A stretch of DNA of 64,000 nucleotides. Source: Hyperoodon ampullatus (taxonomy: Eukaryota; Chordata; Mammalia; Artiodactyla; Ziphiidae). Shown one piece after another: positions 61,111-64,000 of the stretch (position 1 is the stretch's first letter; each line of letters opens with the position of its first letter). The position numbers were made by a program, and so were the translations under genes. The DNA lies in NCBI GenBank assembly GCA_949752795.1, contig OX457059.1:176030242-176094241 (forward strand), written 5' to 3'. A model generated the notes under the pieces. It saw only the letters and a list, made by a program, of their open reading frames with translations. It was not told the origin of the DNA and did not search any database.

Positions 61111-61997
61111 GACTTTCTCTACATTCTGCACCTCCCCTTCCCCTCACTTCCCTGAATCAAGGAAGGCACCTAATCACACATGCACCATTCCCTGCCCAAG
61201 GCTGACATGCAGCGTGAGAGCAGGCCTCGCAGGCTCTGCTCTGTCAGGCCCCCAGTGATCCTCGGAGATTAAACTGTGTACTGGGCAGGTTCCTCACTGA
61301 AGCCATGAATTGCCGTTGCCTGAGACCAGCTTGAGGGGTTCCAGCTTCCTGGGAATCCGGGATGAACCCAGAGCCCAAGGTGCCACAGGTGCAGGATGGG
61401 GGAAGACGTGGACAGCAAAGCCAGCATGTGGAGGGCGGGGTTCCCATGTCACAGGGGGACAGAGTCCACAGAGGCTGGACGCCTGCTGCCCTCACTCCGA
61501 GCTTGGGGTGTTTGCAGGCCAGAGCTCAAGGGACGGGTGAGCACAGTGCCTCCCAGGGGGAGGAGGGGCCCCGCCGTCCATGCCTCCATCTGAAGGGGAA
61601 CCTGTGGGGGAGAAGGGGCCCCCACTATGTACACCTCTGTCTAATGGGGGACAGGGAGACAGGCTAAGGGGCAGTTTGGGCTGAGGCAGTGGGGCACCAG
61701 CTGGAAGAGTCCACCTGAGCACCTGGAGGTCCCAGGCCTCACAGAGTCAGGAACTTGGGGACTGACCTCACTGAAGTACAACTTGGGATCGTGGGCTGGC
61801 GTCCTCACCAGTGTGCTGAAGTACAGAGAGGCACCCGAATGGAAAGGCATGGAGACCCTCAGAGACCCCCTCGGACCCTCCTCCATGAGCTCACAAGGCC
61901 AGTCTGAGCCACACGGATTCTTTACCTCAACCCCACGTAGTGTGGTCAGTGACATTCCTTGTAATCAGACACCACAGATAAGAAACCCACAGCCCCG
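61111..61997. other. PDCD6-AHRR spacer, unique sequence
   Basis: No gene or repeat is recognised. Confidence 0.45.
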
Positions 61998-62202
61998 GGC
62001 TTCCCTGGTGGCGCAGTGGTTGGGAGTCCGCCTGCCGATGCAGGGGACGCGGGTTCGTGCCCTGGTCCGGGAAGATCCCACATGCCGCGGAGCGGCTGGG
62101 CCTGTGAGCCATGGCCGCTGGGCCTGTGCGTCCGGAGCCTGTGCTCCGCAACTGGAGAGGCCACAGCAGTGAGAGGCCCGGGTACCGCAAAAAAAAAAAA
62201 GG
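61998..62202 (+). mobile_element. CHR-type SINE
   Basis: A short-form copy with a short A tail (about 12 bases). The 14-base target duplication 'aacccacagccccg' is at 61984-61997 and 62203-62216. It is the only CHR copy here not inserted in L1-derived sequence. Confidence 0.95.
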
Positions 62203-62735
62203 AACCCACAGCCCCGAGGCTCCATCCCCAACCAGCACAGGTCCCCCAAAACAGACCCCACGGATACCCAATTTCTGATGCCCCAGACCTATTTATAGAT
62301 CACTGACACCCACCCAGAATCCCAACATCCTCAAAGCCCCCACCCCAAGCCCTGGTTTGGGGAAGCACACGTAAAGGGTGAGGGGACAGAAAGAGCCTAA
62401 AGCAATGCCGTGTGGCAGGCACAGGGCCACCCTGGGACTGGCTGTGCGGGCACCACGTGGGGGGCTGACTGCATCCCTCCTTCCGCTTTCATGTGTGAAA
62501 AACCGTAATTAACAGTCGATCAGAGGGCACAGAGGTGCATCATCAGTAAGTGAAAGAAAACCCATTCCCTTCTGAATCAAATTTGGGTTTGTATTTCCAA
62601 AGAAGTTTCACGAAATGCAAACCACCTCCTGTCATAGAGGATGGATGAATCTCGGGATTTCCACAAGCAGAGCCAGCGTGCACCCCAGAAGGTGCCGGAC
62701 CCCTTGGAGCTCCAGGTGAGCAGAGCTGAGACTGA
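62203..62735. other. Region just downstream of PDCD6
   Basis: Unique sequence immediately past the predicted PDCD6 cleavage site. No gene is recognised. The minus-strand segment directly after the poly(A) signal is moderately GT-rich, as a downstream element should be. Confidence 0.45.
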
Positions 62736-62739
62736 TGGG

Positions 62740-63210
62740 GACAAGGGCACATGTGCTTTATTGTTTATGCTGCATATTCAAATGAATACAATAAACCCCT
62801 TTAAAAAGTAAGGCACGTGAGCAGCCTTCTGTGCAAGTTCCGTATTATTTAAAATTCCTATTGGCTAATAAAGTATTTCTACTCTAGAACTGGAGCTATG
62901 TAGAAAAGCACATGATGAGTTTTTTGCAAGCAGAGTACCTGTAACATTATTATATCTTACGTCATGGCACAATTAAACAGCCTCAAATCAAATGTGTGTA
63001 TCTAAGTAATGATATAACTACTGTTACAATCGCAAAACATTAACCAGCTTATCCACATATGTACAGTTGGGTCCCCAAGTAGTAATCATACAAAATCTAA
63101 AGGAAGAACAGTATCTAACTCATCTGTGTACCATTTCGTTACAGGTAAGAGATTTGGCGTTTTCAGTCTTTTTTTCCGTAAGTCCCGCTGGTATCTGCAG
63201 GAGACCAGTG
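62740..63210 (-). other. PDCD6: PDCD6 3' UTR
   Basis: About 470 nt follow the PDCD6 stop on the minus strand. The first canonical AATAAA is at 62757-62762 with a CATAAA variant just upstream (62764-62769), placing cleavage near 62735-62745. The 3' UTR is AT-rich compared with the spacer. The exact end is inferred from the signal only. Confidence 0.7.
62757..62762 (-). terminator. PDCD6: PDCD6 polyadenylation signal AATAAA
   Basis: A canonical hexamer on the minus strand, about 450 nt after the stop codon, followed downstream by GT-containing sequence. Use of this signal limits transcripts from running through the spacer into AHRR. Confidence 0.65.

Positions 63211-64000
<790 letters not shown>

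Overview
This window is vertebrate nuclear DNA, almost certainly from a cetacean (whale or dolphin). The main evidence is eight CHR-type tRNA-derived SINEs, most flanked by clear target-site duplications, together with cetartiodactyl-style L1 3' ends and no BovB or Bov-tA element that I could see. It is gene-sparse. Almost every long open frame lies in GC-rich, CpG-rich, minisatellite or old L1 sequence and is not a gene.

Two genes are supported, both on the minus strand and in the same tandem order as the human 5p15.33 locus. At the right edge is the last exon of PDCD6 (ALG-2): the fifth EF-hand and C-terminus, stop at 63211, a short 3' UTR and a poly(A) signal at 62757-62762. About 10.5 kb further on (lower coordinates) is the 5' part of AHRR, the aryl hydrocarbon receptor repressor. 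It comprises a CpG-island promoter with an untranslated first exon whose donor follows base 51960, exon 2 (42793-42865, start codon at 42854), exon 3 (35451-35632, bHLH domain) and exon 4 (19500-19591, linker into PAS-A). The three coding pieces have matching splice phases and give 112 continuous codons. The PAS-A and later exons were not found and should lie to the left of this window.

Layout: 1-19499 is part of AHRR intron 4, with GC-rich unique DNA and an L1/SINE pile-up at 9.9-16 kb. 19592-35450 is intron 3, with a strong internal CpG island at 21.2-23 kb, a reversed L1 at about 26.6-28.4 kb and a 20-21 bp minisatellite at 32 kb. 35633-42792 is intron 2, with three L1 pieces, a 23-24 bp minisatellite and a CA-rich tract. 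42866-51953 is intron 1, mostly L1 with nested SINE and LTR-like insertions. 51840-52600 is the AHRR promoter island. 52600-62735 is the PDCD6-AHRR spacer, with a polypurine tract, a minisatellite and an L1 split by a SINE. 62735-64000 is the PDCD6 3' end.

The regulatory picture is coherent. AHRR is a known AHR target gene. Its promoter island carries a TCGCGTG dioxin-response core beside a GC box, and the intron 3 island carries three such cores within 152 bp plus a perfect CRE palindrome. I found no sign of a previously undescribed biological system. The most informative non-coding structures are the intron 3 XRE/CRE island, a roughly 60 bp tandem repeat inside the AHRR promoter island, and a site at about 13.8-14.7 kb where one target sequence was used by two successive retrotransposon insertions.
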